Source: Pelomonas caseinilytica
GTDB taxonomy: Bacteria; Pseudomonadota; Gammaproteobacteria; Burkholderiales; Burkholderiaceae_C
Reading direction: 5' to 3'
NCBI RefSeq assembly: GCF_021353235.1
Contig: NZ_JAJTWT010000001.1
Span: forward strand, 620,001-684,000
DNA: 64,000 bases
Part shown: positions 44,305-52,253 of the stretch, piece after piece
Layout: each line of letters opens with the position of its first letter
How positions within the stretch are numbered: position 1 is the stretch's first letter
Position numbers and translations under genes: made by a program
Notes under the pieces: model-generated
Database searches by the model: none
Told to the model about the DNA's origin: nothing
Seen by the model: the letters and a program-made list of their open reading frames with translations, nothing else

Positions 44305-44577
44305 ATGAGCCTGCAAACCACCCTCTTCGCCGCCATCGTCCTGGCCCTGTCCACCGCCGCCCAGGCCGCCCCGCAAGCCACCATCAAGCTCGAGCGCGTC
44401 GTCGTCACCGGCAAGGCCGTGCGCGAAGTCGCCCAGCTCCCGCGCGTCGTCGTGACCGGCTATGCTCAGCGCGACGTGGCCCAGCTGCCGCGTGTCGTCG
44501 TCACCGGCTACAGCGAAGGCACGCTGCTGCGCAACACCACCCTGGCCGCCGCCAAGAGCCCGGCCAAGCGCGGCTGA
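44305..44577 (+). CDS. Small secreted peptide with three TonB-box-like repeats
   Basis: A 90-residue protein with a signal peptide (MSLQTTLFAAIVLALSTAAQA, cleavage likely after A21 or A22). The mature part begins PQATIKLERVVVTG. Two 16-residue repeats (31-46 and 47-62) and a partial third (63-68 and on) read RVVVTG[K/Y]A-x-R-[E/D]-VAQLP and then RVVVTGYSEG. R-VVVTG is the usual N-terminal segment (TonB-box region) of TonB-dependent receptors. There is no barrel domain. Repeat unit is 48 bp in DNA. No known family is recognised. Confidence 0.65.
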   Translation: MSLQTTLFAAIVLALSTAAQAAPQATIKLERVVVTGKAVREVAQLPRVVVTGYAQRDVAQLPRVVVTGYSEGTLLRNTTLAAAKSPAKRG

Positions 44578-44619
44578 AGCGGACGTGCACCGATGCGAAT
44601 GACGCCCACTTCCACCACC

Positions 44620-44670
44620 GCCGAGCCGAGTCGCCAGCGCTGCTGAGCAGCGTTGCCGACTCGGCTTGGC
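44620..44670. terminator. Long hairpin between convergent genes
   Basis: A 14-bp outer stem (44620-44633 with 44657-44670; one G-U type pair) and an 8-bp inner stem (44636-44643 with 44647-44654) with a small internal loop form a 51-nt hairpin. It lies between the convergent ends of the repeat-peptide gene (44577) and the glutaredoxin-like gene (44681). No T-run is evident on either side, so a bidirectional terminator or transcript-stabilising element is inferred. Confidence 0.5.
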
Positions 44671-44680
44671 CTCGTGCCTG

Positions 44681-45016
44681 TCACTTCAGGATCTCGCGCA
44701 GCCGCGCGCGGTCGAAGCCGATGACGCGCTGGCCGCGCACCAGCAGCGTCGGCGTGCCCGCCGCGCCCAGGGCCTGGTAGTCGGCCAGGCATTGCGCGTC
44801 GCGTTCGATGAAGCACTCGCTGAAGGGCACGCCCTGCTCCGTCATCCACCGCCGCGCCGCCAGGCAATAGGGGCAGGTCTCGGACGACAGCATGCGGATG
44901 TCGCCCGGCCGCGCATGCTGCGCGAGCCAGGTGCCGTCCTCGGCCCGCACATGGCCGCGCCAGGCCCAGGAGGCCAGGGCCACGACGGCGACGAGGACGA
45001 GCAGCGAGCGGGGCAT
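44681..45016 (-). CDS. Glutaredoxin-like protein, exported or membrane-anchored
   Basis: A 111-residue protein with an N-terminal hydrophobic stretch (SLLVLVAVVALASWAW, residues 4-19) and a glutaredoxin fold: CPYC at 48-51, then ARRWMTEQGVPFSECFIERDAQC, and a cis-proline in AAGTPTLLVRGQRVIGFD. The N-terminal anchor suggests a periplasmic or membrane-bound thiol-disulfide protein. Start at 45016 was chosen because it places the hydrophobic segment at the N-terminus; 45040 would add 8 residues. Confidence 0.8.
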   Translation of the reverse strand: MPRSLLVLVAVVALASWAWRGHVRAEDGTWLAQHARPGDIRMLSSETCPYCLAARRWMTEQGVPFSECFIERDAQCLADYQALGAAGTPTLLVRGQRVIGFDRARLREILK

Positions 45017-45100
45017 GCGGGCATCGTAGGACTTCGACATCCGCGCAGCCGATCAGGGGCCCCGCCGGCGGCACGGGCGTCTCGCCGTGACGGCCTTCGC

Positions 45101-45883
45101 TCAGGCCGGCAGGCGGTAGTTCTGCGACCCGAAGAGGTCGATGCCGCACTCCAGTTGCTCCACCCAGTTGATGAATTCGCCCACGGCGGCGCCGGCCATG
45201 GGGGAGCCGTGCTGGGGCACGATCATCTTGATGTCCAGCTGCCTCACCATGGCCGCCCACAGCCTCAGCACCTTGTTGCTGACCATGTAGCGGCGGTGGA
45301 AGCCTTCCATGTACTGGAGGTGGCCGGCCAGGGACTTGACGACGTGCTCCGGGTTGAGGCCGGTGCCCAGCGAGGCGCCGAGGTCGCCGGAGAAGAGGAT
45401 GCGGCTGACCGGGTCGTAGAACTGGAAATTGCCCTCCGCGTGGAGGAAGTGCGCCGGCACTGCCCACAGCTCGAAGCGGTCGTCGCCCGTGCCCAGGCGC
45501 AGGCGCTCACCGGCGTCGGGCAGGCCGACGACGCGCCCGACGGTCTTGCCGGGCTTGCAGAAGTGGGGGGCGAAGCGCTCCCACAGCCGCGAGATGTAGA
45601 CGGGCGCATCGGTGGCCGTCATCCAGCGGTCCAGCGAGGCGATGATGTCGGGGTCGGCATGCGAGGCCAGGATGGCCGACAGTTTGTGCGGCGGGAAGAA
45701 CGCCGACATGCCGAGGTAGAGCTCGTTGTAGGCGGTGTTGCCGCCCGGGTCCAGGATGGCGCCGGTGCCGCCGTTGACCAGCAGGAACTGGTTGGACTGC
45801 ACCGCGTCGCCGCCCTCGTCTCCCAGGCGGGCGAACATGACGCAGACATGCCGCCCCTGGCGGAACAACTCGATGGACATCAA
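45101..45883 (-). CDS. MBL-fold metallohydrolase resembling the flavodiiron (ODP) domain
   Basis: A 260-residue beta-lactamase-fold protein. It lacks the HxHxDH of classical members; the corresponding loop reads ILASHADPDIIAS, and downstream AHFLHAEGNFQFYDPVSRILFSGDLGASL and VPQHGSPM match the oxygen-reducing diiron (ODP) group. Such proteins are stand-alone relatives of flavodiiron NO/O2 reductases. Second in-frame start at 45880 gives MSIEL. No rubredoxin or flavodoxin gene is adjacent. Confidence 0.78.
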   Translation of the reverse strand: MMSIELFRQGRHVCVMFARLGDEGGDAVQSNQFLLVNGGTGAILDPGGNTAYNELYLGMSAFFPPHKLSAILASHADPDIIASLDRWMTATDAPVYISRLWERFAPHFCKPGKTVGRVVGLPDAGERLRLGTGDDRFELWAVPAHFLHAEGNFQFYDPVSRILFSGDLGASLGTGLNPEHVVKSLAGHLQYMEGFHRRYMVSNKVLRLWAAMVRQLDIKMIVPQHGSPMAGAAVGEFINWVEQLECGIDLFGSQNYRLPA

Positions 45884-45982
45884 CCGGCTCCAGTGTGGAC
45901 TGAGTCGGCAGGCTAACGGTTGGACGCCCCGCAGGGCTTGTGGAAGATCAAGGGCCGGCGAACCAGGCCGGCCCCGGCGTGG

Positions 45983-46339
45983 TCAAACCGCCGCGGTGAT
46001 GACGATCTCGACCTTCCACTCCGGGCGGGCCAGCCCGGCGATGACGGTGGCGCGGGTGGGCGCGTGACCCGCCGGCACCCAGGCGTCCCAGGCGGCGTTC
46101 ATGCCGGGGAAGTCGGCCCGGTCGGCCAGGAAGATCTGGGCGCGCAGGATGCGGCTCTTGTCGGTGCCGGCGCGCTCCAGCAGCCGGTCGATGGCGGTCA
46201 GCACCTGGGCCGTCTGGCCGGTGATGTCGGCGCTGGCGTCCTCGGCCACCTGGCCGGCCAGGTAGGCCACGCCGTTGTGCACCGCCATCTCGGAGAGGCG
46301 GGCGCCGATGTCGAAGCGTTGGATCTCTTGCTTGCTCAT
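45983..46339 (-). CDS. RidA-family protein
   Basis: A 118-residue single-domain RidA/YjgF protein. The C-terminal [26 protein letters not shown] includes the arginine that binds the imine/enamine carboxylate and the final glutamate. RidA deaminates reactive enamines from PLP enzymes. It lies immediately downstream of plsY, overlapping its stop codon (ATGA at 46336-46339). This neighbour is not functionally obvious. Confidence 0.87.
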   Translation of the reverse strand: MSKQEIQRFDIGARLSEMAVHNGVAYLAGQVAEDASADITGQTAQVLTAIDRLLERAGTDKSRILRAQIFLADRADFPGMNAAWDAWVPAGHAPTRATVIAGLARPEWKVEIVITAAV

Positions 46340-47007
46340 GTCTTTTTCCTGGCCTTGGTGGCGTGGTGGGGTTTCGAAACGGGGGAGGCGGCGCTGCCGG
46401 CCTTGTGGCCGAGCTTGCTCTCGGTGCCGGCCAGCAGCTTCTTGATGTTGGCCTGGTGGCGCCACACCAGCAGCAGGCCCATGATGATGAGGGTCAGGGC
46501 GGTGGGGCCGGCTTCCCAGATGAGCAACTGATAGATCGGCGCGAACGCAGCCGACACGATGGCCGCCAGCGACGAATAGCGGCTGAAGGCCGCGATGATG
46601 ACCCACGTGGCCAGCGTGGCCACGCCCAGCCAGGGGTTGAGGGCGAAGATGACGCCGGCCGCCGTGGCCACGCCCTTGCCGCCCTGGAAGCGGAAGAACA
46701 CCGGCCAGAGATGGCCGAGGAAGGCCGCCAGGCCGACCAGGGCGGCCGTGCCTTCTTCCAGGCCATGGGGCGGGCCCCAGACGAGCACCGCCAGCACGGG
46801 CAGGTAGCCCTTGAGGGCGTCGAAGACCAGGGTCAGGATGGCCGCGGCCTTGTTGCCCGAACGCAGCACGTTGGTGGCGCCCGGGTTGCCTGAGCCGTAG
46901 GAGCGCGGGTCGGACAGGCCCATGGCGCGGCTGACGATGACGGCGAAGGACAGCGAGCCGATCAGGTAGCCCGCGAGGGCCGCAAGCAGGGAGAGAGCGG
47001 TTTGCAT
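46336..47007 (-). CDS. plsY: Glycerol-3-phosphate acyltransferase PlsY
   Basis: A 223-residue membrane enzyme acylating glycerol 3-phosphate with acyl phosphate. Motif 1 is [14 protein letters not shown] and motif 2 [13 protein letters not shown]; about five to six membrane segments, starting [21 protein letters not shown]. The C-terminus has a basic tail ([12 protein letters not shown]), longer than usual. It is upstream of ridA with a 4-bp overlap. PlsX is not in this window. Confidence 0.94.
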   Translation of the reverse strand: MQTALSLLAALAGYLIGSLSFAVIVSRAMGLSDPRSYGSGNPGATNVLRSGNKAAAILTLVFDALKGYLPVLAVLVWGPPHGLEEGTAALVGLAAFLGHLWPVFFRFQGGKGVATAAGVIFALNPWLGVATLATWVIIAAFSRYSSLAAIVSAAFAPIYQLLIWEAGPTALTLIIMGLLLVWRHQANIKKLLAGTESKLGHKAGSAASPVSKPHHATKARKKT

Positions 47008-47046
47008 GGGGCGGCATTGTCGTGCAGCCCGGCGGCATATCGCCGC

Positions 47047-47523
47047 TCAGTCGGCGCCCTTGCGGCGGGCCAGCTTGGGCAGCACGGCGAGCACCGCCAG
47101 CGCCAGGGCCGTGCTCAGCAGGGCCGTGCTCTCGCGGCCCAGCCCGCAGGCCACCCCGATGGCGGCCGTCATCCAGATGCCGGCGGCAGTGGTCAGGCCC
47201 TCGACGTGCTCCTCGGACTTGTGCTTGACGATGGCGCCCGCGCCCAGAAAGCCCAGGCCGGTCACGATGCCCTGTATGACCCGGCTCAGGTCGGCCGACA
47301 CCATGCCGTCGAGTTGCGGCACCAGCACGAACAGGGCCGCACCCATGGCCACCAGCATGTGGGTGCGCAGGCCGGCGGCCTTTCCCTGGCGCTCGCGTTC
47401 GTAGCCGAGCAGCCCGCCGAGCAGGGCGGCCAGCAGCAGCCGCGTCATGATCCGCGTGAGCCGCTCGGCATCGGGCGCGTCGGAGAACTCGGACTTCAGG
47501 GTCTCGACCACGGTGTTCCACAT
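47047..47523 (-). CDS. MgtC/SapB-family membrane protein
   Basis: A 158-residue protein with three to four hydrophobic segments. The MgtC signature includes RLLLAALLGGLLGYERERQGKAAGLRTHMLVAMGAALFVLV and VIQGIVTGLGFLGAGAIVKHKSEEHVEGLTTAAGIWMTAAIGVACGLG. Short members lack the C-terminal ACT-like domain of virulence MgtC. ATG 47523 (MWNTVVETLK) is likely; the track's longer frame is not membrane-like. Ends 39 bp from the plsY start region on the same strand. Confidence 0.88.
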   Translation of the reverse strand: MWNTVVETLKSEFSDAPDAERLTRIMTRLLLAALLGGLLGYERERQGKAAGLRTHMLVAMGAALFVLVPQLDGMVSADLSRVIQGIVTGLGFLGAGAIVKHKSEEHVEGLTTAAGIWMTAAIGVACGLGRESTALLSTALALAVLAVLPKLARRKGAD

Positions 47524-47552
47524 GGCCGCGCGCGGGCAAGCCGCATACCCGT

Positions 47553-48041
47553 TCAGTTCGCGCAGTTCACCGGCCTTGCGCCCAGCAGCTCGGTCAGCAC
47601 CCGCGGCTCGATGCCGACGAGGTAGCCGCGGCGCCCGCCGTTGATGCAGATGCCGGGCAGCTCCAGGATGCTGGCCTCCACGAACACCGGCATGGCCTTG
47701 CGCGTGCCGAAGGGCGAGGTGCCGCCCACCTGGTAGCCGCTGTGGCGCTGGGCCACCTCGGGCTTGCAGGGCTCGACCTTCTTGCACGGGATCTGGCGTG
47801 CCAGCTCCTTGAGGCTGACCGTGCGGTCGCCGTGCATCAGCACGATCAGCGGCTCGGCCTTTTCATCCTGCATCACCAGGGTCTTGACGACGGCATGCTC
47901 GTCCACGCCGAGCTGGCGGGAGGACTCCTCCGTGCCGCCGTGCTCCACGTAGTCGTAGACGTGCTCGGTGAAGGCCACGCCGGCGCGCTTGAGCACCTGG
48001 GTGGCCGGGGTTTCGCTGACATGGGCGGTCTTCTTGCTCAT
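47553..48041 (-). CDS. ybaK: Cys-tRNA(Pro) deacylase YbaK/EbsC
   Basis: A 162-residue YbaK-family editing enzyme. TPATQVLKRAGVAFTEHVYDYVEHGGTEESSRQLGVDEHAVVKTLVMQ gives the catalytic lysine in VVKTLV, and GYQVGGTSPFGTRKAMPVFVEASILELPGICINGGRRGYLVGIEP is the family C-terminus. It hydrolyses Cys-tRNA-Pro misacylated by ProRS. An alternative start at 48050 adds 3 residues. The gap to the divergent DUF2975 gene is 89 bp. Confidence 0.92.
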   Translation of the reverse strand: MSKKTAHVSETPATQVLKRAGVAFTEHVYDYVEHGGTEESSRQLGVDEHAVVKTLVMQDEKAEPLIVLMHGDRTVSLKELARQIPCKKVEPCKPEVAQRHSGYQVGGTSPFGTRKAMPVFVEASILELPGICINGGRRGYLVGIEPRVLTELLGARPVNCAN

Positions 48042-48130
48042 GGGGTGCATTTTCACGGCGACGAAGATTCTGTACTGCGACAACGAATTATTGTTTTACA
48101 GTAAGTTTTTTCCGTTTCGCTCAGGATGCC

Positions 48131-48679
48131 ATGCCCGACTCCTTTTCCGCCGACGGCCTCAGGCGCATCCGCCGCCTGGCCTGGATCGTGCGGCTGCTGT
48201 GCCTGATCGGCGTCGTCGTCATCGGCACCCTGCCCTTCATCTTCTGGGCCCAGCCGGACTGGGTGGCCGAGGTGGCAGCCAAGACCTGGGGCCTCACCAC
48301 CATGCAGCTGGACCTCGGCGCGCGGCTGTGGGGCCTGGCGGCCCTGATGCTGCCCACGTCGGTGAGCGTCTTCGCGCTGTGGCAGATGTGGTCGCTGTTC
48401 GGCTGCTTCGCCCAGGGCGAGCTGCTGGCGCGCCGCCCGGCCCAGCACCTACGCCGCCTCGGGTTGAGCCTGTGCATCCTGGCCGCCGCGCAGCCGCTGG
48501 GCCACACCCTGGGCATCCTGGCGCTGACCTTCGGCAACCCCAAGGGGCAGCGCCAGTTGGCCTTCAGCCTCTCGTCGGACCACTACCTCGCCCTGCTCTT
48601 CGGCCTGCTGCTGCTGGCCCTGGCCCTCGTGCTGGGCGAGGCCGCCCGCGTGGCCGACGAGAACGCGGAGTTTGTGTGA
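48131..48679 (+). CDS. DUF2975-domain membrane protein
   Basis: A 182-residue protein with four hydrophobic segments (about 17-39, 65-90, 115-135, 150-170). LGARLWGLAALMLPTSVSVFALWQMWSLFGCFAQGELLARRPAQHLRRLG is the conserved core (G-E-x-F/L and the aromatic-rich turn). Such proteins are usually paired with a small XRE-type regulator, here at 48854. Function unknown. A GC-rich stem-loop (48746-48770) lies between them. Confidence 0.8.
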   Translation: MPDSFSADGLRRIRRLAWIVRLLCLIGVVVIGTLPFIFWAQPDWVAEVAAKTWGLTTMQLDLGARLWGLAALMLPTSVSVFALWQMWSLFGCFAQGELLARRPAQHLRRLGLSLCILAAAQPLGHTLGILALTFGNPKGQRQLAFSLSSDHYLALLFGLLLLALALVLGEAARVADENAEFV

Positions 48680-48745
48680 GCCCCTCGTCCAGTCGCGCCG
48701 CGCTGAACGCGGGCACGCCTGGCCGGTCCCCCGCGGGGACGGCGA

Positions 48746-48770
48746 TGCTTGCGGCATTGAGCCGCAAGCA
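48746..48770 (+). terminator. Stem-loop between the DUF2975 gene and the XRE gene
   Basis: TGCTTGCGGC (48746-48755) and GCCGCAAGCA (48761-48770) form a perfect 10-bp stem with a 5-nt loop (ATTGA), in a 174-bp gap. No T-run follows. It may separate or regulate the two genes of the pair, for example as a processing or attenuation site. Confidence 0.4.
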
Positions 48771-48853
48771 CATCGCCATGACGGGCCGGCTTGGGAGCGG
48801 CCCGGCGCTCGGCCCGAATACGTCCACTAGATGCGAGAGAGGGTGTCGCTGAC

Positions 48854-49081
48854 ATGCCCATCGTCGTGACCCTGGACGTCATGCTCGCGCGCCGCAAGAT
48901 GCGCTCGCGCGAGCTGGCCGAGCGCGTGGGCATCACCGAGGCCAACCTGTCGCTGCTCAAGAGCGGCAAGGTGCGCGGCGTGCGCTTCGACACCCTCGCC
49001 CGCATCTGCGAAGTCCTGCAATGCCAGCCCGGCGAACTGCTCGCCTGGGAGCCCGGCCCCGAACCTCCCCAAGACCCCTGA
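48854..49081 (+). CDS. Small XRE/Cro-type helix-turn-helix regulator
   Basis: A 75-residue HTH protein: MLARRKMRSRELAERVGITEANLSLLKSGKVRGVRFDTLARICEVLQCQPGELLAW. The ELAERVGITEANLSLLKSGKVRGVRFDTL segment is the full lambda-repressor-like fold of the YozG-type family, typically encoded with DUF2975 proteins. It likely regulates its own operon. The following gene starts 10 bp later. Confidence 0.88.
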   Translation: MPIVVTLDVMLARRKMRSRELAERVGITEANLSLLKSGKVRGVRFDTLARICEVLQCQPGELLAWEPGPEPPQDP

Positions 49082-49091
49082 CCACCCCTCC

Positions 49092-49814
49092 ATGCGACGC
49101 CTGACCTGTTCCCTGGCGCTGTGCGCCACGCTGGCCGCCCACGCCCAGACCGAAGTCCTGCCCCCGGTGAAGACCGAGCTCAAGCGCGACGGCAGCATGC
49201 TGGCCTATGGCCAGATCAACAGCCTGCTGACCCGGCTGGGGCGCCACGGCGAAGGCCTGTTCCGCATGGACTTCAAGGTGGACGCCGAGAAGACCAAGGT
49301 GCCCGTCGCCAGCGTGCGAATGGCCGTGCGCAGCGACGAGGCCGACCACCCCATCGCCATCGACGCGCAAGGCCGCTTCGACCTGCCCGTGCTGCCCGAG
49401 GCCGAGGGCAAGACCGCCGACCTCGCCACCAACGTGCCCAAGGGCCAGCTCGCGGTGAACGGCACGCTGGAGCTGACCGTCAAGCCCGAGCAGCTCGACA
49501 TGGCCAAGGTGCGGCAGATCATCCGCGTCGCCCGCACGCTGCGCGAGGAGCTGCTGCCCTGGTATCTGCGCTGGCTCTTCCCGCGCATCCAGGCGGTGCG
49601 GGTCTGCAGCGCCACGCCCACCTGGGAACTCGAATGGCGCGAGAACGGCCAGCTGCTCGGCCTGCCCCTGCCCGAGGCCGTCGGCGAGCGCGACCCCGAG
49701 GCGAAGAAGGGCGAGAAGGGCCGCCCCTGCACGCTGCTGACCGGCCAGGAGAGCTGGCCCGATGCGGCCCGCCTCGTGGCGCCGCCGGACACCAAGCTCG
49801 GCGTCAAGCTCTAG
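49092..49814 (+). CDS. Hypothetical secreted protein
   Basis: A 240-residue protein with a signal peptide (MRRLTCSLALCATLAAHAQ). The rest is soluble, with an Asp/Lys-rich middle (EKTKVPVASVRMAVRSDEADHPI), LTVKPEQLDMAKVRQIIRVARTLREELLPWYLRWLFPRIQAVRVC, and a C-terminal cysteine pair. I do not recognise a domain with confidence (a DUF2987-type relationship is possible). It directly follows the XRE gene and precedes a TonB-like protein, so all three may be an operon. Confidence 0.55.
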   Translation: MRRLTCSLALCATLAAHAQTEVLPPVKTELKRDGSMLAYGQINSLLTRLGRHGEGLFRMDFKVDAEKTKVPVASVRMAVRSDEADHPIAIDAQGRFDLPVLPEAEGKTADLATNVPKGQLAVNGTLELTVKPEQLDMAKVRQIIRVARTLREELLPWYLRWLFPRIQAVRVCSATPTWELEWRENGQLLGLPLPEAVGERDPEAKKGEKGRPCTLLTGQESWPDAARLVAPPDTKLGVKL

Positions 49815-49824
49815 GCTCCAGGCC

Positions 49825-50469
49825 ATGGACCACCGCTGGATCGCGCGCGCCCTCGTCGCGGCCCTGCATCTGGCGCTGCTGGCGGCCCTGTGGCAGCACC
49901 GGCCACCGCCGCTCGACGAACCGACGTCGCGGCGCATCACCACCGTGCGCCTCATCGCCCCACCGCGGCCGGCGCCTCGGCCCACACCCGCCGCGCCGGC
50001 CACCCTGCCGCGCACCGAGCTGCCGGCCCCGTCGCCCCTCCCTCCGCTGCCGTTCACGACCGAGCCGCCCACCGCGGCCTCGCCGCCGCCACCTCTGCCA
50101 GCACCCGCCACCCCTGCGGCCGAACCGCCGCGCATGAGCCTGCGCCTGACCCTGCCGCCCGGCTATGCCGCCTCGGCCGCCGCCGCGCGCAACCCGGCGC
50201 TCAGCGACCCGCGCGCCAACACGCCGCGGCCCACGCTCGAAGACCGCATCGCCGACGCCACCGGCGGTGCCGGCGCCTGGGTGGAGGAAAGCACCGGCGA
50301 ATACCACTCCCAGGCGGTCGGCGCCCAGGGCGACCGCCGCACGGTGCTGCGCCGCGGCAATACCTGCATCGAGGTCTTCCGATCGCGCATCGCCGACACG
50401 GACGCCTTCAACGGCAGCGTCGCGCCGCGGACCATGGCCATGGTCGGCAAGCCCTACGAGTGCAAGTGA
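49825..50469 (+). CDS. Proline-rich single-span protein with TonB-like N-terminus
   Basis: A 214-residue protein. One N-terminal membrane segment (ALVAALHLALLAALW, residues 8-22) is followed by a long proline- and alanine-rich region (about 45-110) as in the periplasm-spanning part of TonB. The C-terminal part (110-214) has charged and aromatic residues, RRGNTCIEVFRSRIAD and a final KPYECK, with two cysteines; it lacks a clear TonB C-terminal domain. Family unknown. It is 10 bp downstream of the secreted hypothetical gene. Confidence 0.55.
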   Translation: MDHRWIARALVAALHLALLAALWQHRPPPLDEPTSRRITTVRLIAPPRPAPRPTPAAPATLPRTELPAPSPLPPLPFTTEPPTAASPPPPLPAPATPAAEPPRMSLRLTLPPGYAASAAAARNPALSDPRANTPRPTLEDRIADATGGAGAWVEESTGEYHSQAVGAQGDRRTVLRRGNTCIEVFRSRIADTDAFNGSVAPRTMAMVGKPYECK

Positions 50470-50490
50470 ACGGCAGCTCGCTCCGCCCGG

Positions 50491-50784
50491 TCAGGGCGCG
50501 CCGCCCGACGCCGCGGACGCCGCCGAGGCGGCGCGACCGTCTCCGGCGGTCGGCGGCACGCTGCCGCCATGGGTGGCGCCGCCGTCCTGGTTGGGCGTGA
50601 CCGCGCCGATGGCGGGCGGCGCCTGGGGATGGTCGGAGGCGCCGCGCAGGTCGCTGCTTGGCGTAACGCTCGGCGTGGGCTCGGCCGGCGGCACGGTCGG
50701 CGTGGGCACCTCCTTGCGGCAGGCCGCCAGCAGCACGAGGCCGGCCAGCGGCAGGGACAGGGCGGCGAAATGGGCAGGCGGCAT
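50491..50784 (-). CDS. Hypothetical lipoprotein
   Basis: A 97-residue protein with a type II signal peptide: MPPAHFAALSLPLAGLVLLAAC, where LLAAC is the lipobox. The rest is a low-complexity Ser/Ala/Thr/Pro/Gly sequence, disordered-looking. ATG 50784 has GGAG at about -9; a GTG at 50796 is also in frame. Ends 21 bp from the TonB-like gene on the other strand. No family recognised. Confidence 0.5.
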   Translation of the reverse strand: MPPAHFAALSLPLAGLVLLAACRKEVPTPTVPPAEPTPSVTPSSDLRGASDHPQAPPAIGAVTPNQDGGATHGGSVPPTAGDGRAASAASAASGGAP

Positions 50785-50883
50785 GGCGGTCTCCACGGTG
50801 AGGATGGCTCACCGGGGCAAGCCGCATGCCAGGCGACGGATTGCTTAGACTCCACGCCGCCCCTTCATCCGACGCGCCCCACC

Positions 50884-51516
50884 ATGCCCTTGTCGACCTG
50901 GCTGCTCTTCTGCAGCGTCGCCCTGCTCGCCACCTTCTCGCCGGGCCCCGGGGTGCTGCTGGCCATCTCCAACTCGGTGGCCGTCGGTCCCCGCCACACG
51001 GTCTTCAGCTCGCTGGGCAACGGCGTCGGCCTCTTCATCGTCTCGGGCGCGGCAACCGCCGGCATGGGCGCCCTGCTGGCGGTCTCGGCGTCGGCCTTCC
51101 TGGCGGTGAAGCTGGTCGGCGCCGGCTATCTCGTCTACCTCGGCATCCGGCAGTGGCGCAGTGCCCCGATGAGGCTGGACGCCACCGTGCGCCCTGGCCA
51201 GCCGCACACGCCGGGCAAGCTCTTCCTGCAAGGCCTAGGCGTGGCGGTGACCAACCCCAAGGCCATCCTGTTCTTCACGGCGCTGTTCCCGCAGTTCCTG
51301 ACGCCGGGCCCCGGCCTGCTGACGCAGACGCTGCTGCTCACCGCCACCTTCACCGCCCTGGCCCTGGTCTCGCACGCCTGCTACGTGGGCCTCTTCCGCA
51401 GCCTGCGCCGCGTGCTGACGGCGCCGCGCCACCTACGCCTGTTCAACCGCGTCTCGGGCGGCCTTTTCGTGCTGCTGGGGTTGAGCCTGTTGAAGTTGAG
51501 GAACAGGGCGCCTTGA
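50884..51516 (+). CDS. LysE/RhtB-family amino-acid exporter
   Basis: A 210-residue membrane protein with about six segments. The N-terminus LLFCSVALLATFSPGPGVLLAISNSVAVG contains the family SPGP motif; GLGVAVTNPKAILFFTALFPQFLTPG is the conserved second block. It would export amino acids or homoserine lactone-like compounds. It is the last gene before the lower-GC region that holds the IS66 element. Confidence 0.88.
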   Translation: MPLSTWLLFCSVALLATFSPGPGVLLAISNSVAVGPRHTVFSSLGNGVGLFIVSGAATAGMGALLAVSASAFLAVKLVGAGYLVYLGIRQWRSAPMRLDATVRPGQPHTPGKLFLQGLGVAVTNPKAILFFTALFPQFLTPGPGLLTQTLLLTATFTALALVSHACYVGLFRSLRRVLTAPRHLRLFNRVSGGLFVLLGLSLLKLRNRAP

Positions 51517-51643
51517 GGTGGTTTGCCGTTCGAAGGGGTACGGCGCACGGAGCGCTGGCCGCATTTTGTGAAGCTGCGGCTGCAATAGGCTGGAAGCGGA
51601 AGTTCACCAAGGGCTGCTCCCGGCATGCGCAGTCCGCCGACTC

Positions 51644-51790
51644 TTAGCAGAATCGACCATTGACCAGTTGCTGACGACGCCCCTGCTTCTTGTTCGACCA
51701 CAGCACCCGCCCCTTGGCGGCCGGATTACCGGGCCAGAGCTGCGCGAGCTTCGCAAGACTACCGGCCAGAACCAGTACCACGGCGCCCAT
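51644..51790 (-). CDS. Very short ORF (48 aa) with a hydrophobic start
   Basis: Minus-strand frame: MGAVVLVLAGSLAKLAQLWPGN..., ending with a stop at 51644-51646. The hydrophobic start (GAVVLVLAGSLAKLA) followed by a basic tail (SNKKQGRRQQL) gives it the look of a small membrane peptide. It starts 2 bp after the stop of the ORF ending at 51793, so the two could be translationally coupled. No homologue is known to me; it may be chance. Confidence 0.3.
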   Translation of the reverse strand: MGAVVLVLAGSLAKLAQLWPGNPAAKGRVLWSNKKQGRRQQLVNGRFC

Positions 51791-51792
51791 AT

Positions 51793-52166
51793 TCAGCGTG
51801 CCCAGCCCAAGTCTCGAAGTAAGAAAGCCAACGCATCTAACGCAAAGCCACCATCAGCTTCAGTCACCTGAAGGGTGCCCAGTCGCAGCTGTTCATTCGG
51901 CTTACCCCTCGGATGCAACAGCCGAATGATGTCGGCGGCGCTACGTCGAAGCGTTGATTCTGGCGGCATCTTGGCGATGACCTGTCCAAGGTCCTGTATT
52001 CGCCGGTGGAGCCAAGGATGCCCCATCTCACGGAGGCGGATGTGATCGGAGACATCACAGTTCGCTACGTCTAAGAACGGGAGCTGAACGCATTGATCCG
52101 AGGTCCATAGCGTTCCTGCCGCCTGAAGCCGCCGGCGGTCGGGTATGCGCGTGCTGAACGTTGAAC
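51793..52166 (-). pseudogene. C-terminal part of an ORF split by the IS66 element
   Basis: On the minus strand this frame runs into the left end of the IS at 52167. When the IS and one copy of its target duplication are removed, it joins in frame with 55107-55218 to give a 161-codon ORF. Residues include PFLDVANCDVSDHIRLREMGHPWLHRRIQDLGQVI and SAADIIRLLHPRGKPNEQLRLGTLQVTEADGG. No family is recognised. The ORF may have been a downstream gene of the acyl-CoA synthetase operon. Confidence 0.4.
52159..52166. repeat. Target-site duplication, left copy
   Basis: CGTTGAAC at 52159-52166 directly precedes the left terminal repeat and is repeated exactly at 55099-55106 after the right terminal repeat. 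Eight base pairs is the duplication length known for IS66-family elements. Confidence 0.9.
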
Positions 52167-52192
52167 GTAAGCGTCCTGGCAAGTCATGTTGA
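52167..52192 (+). repeat. IS66 left terminal inverted repeat
   Basis: Starts GTAAGCGTCCTGGCAAGT. Compared with the reverse complement of 55073-55098 it matches at 20 of 26 positions (differences at 4, 11, 13, 14, 21 and 22). Confidence 0.88.
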
Positions 52193-52253
52193 TCCGCTGA
52201 GCCGTGCCTAGGATGCTCGTATCCATCAACGACTTGATGGGTACGTACGCACT

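Noticed and set aside
51517-51643. Gene remnants after the LysE exporter
   Set aside because: This 127-bp stretch has no credible reading frame or structure and is reported as empty.
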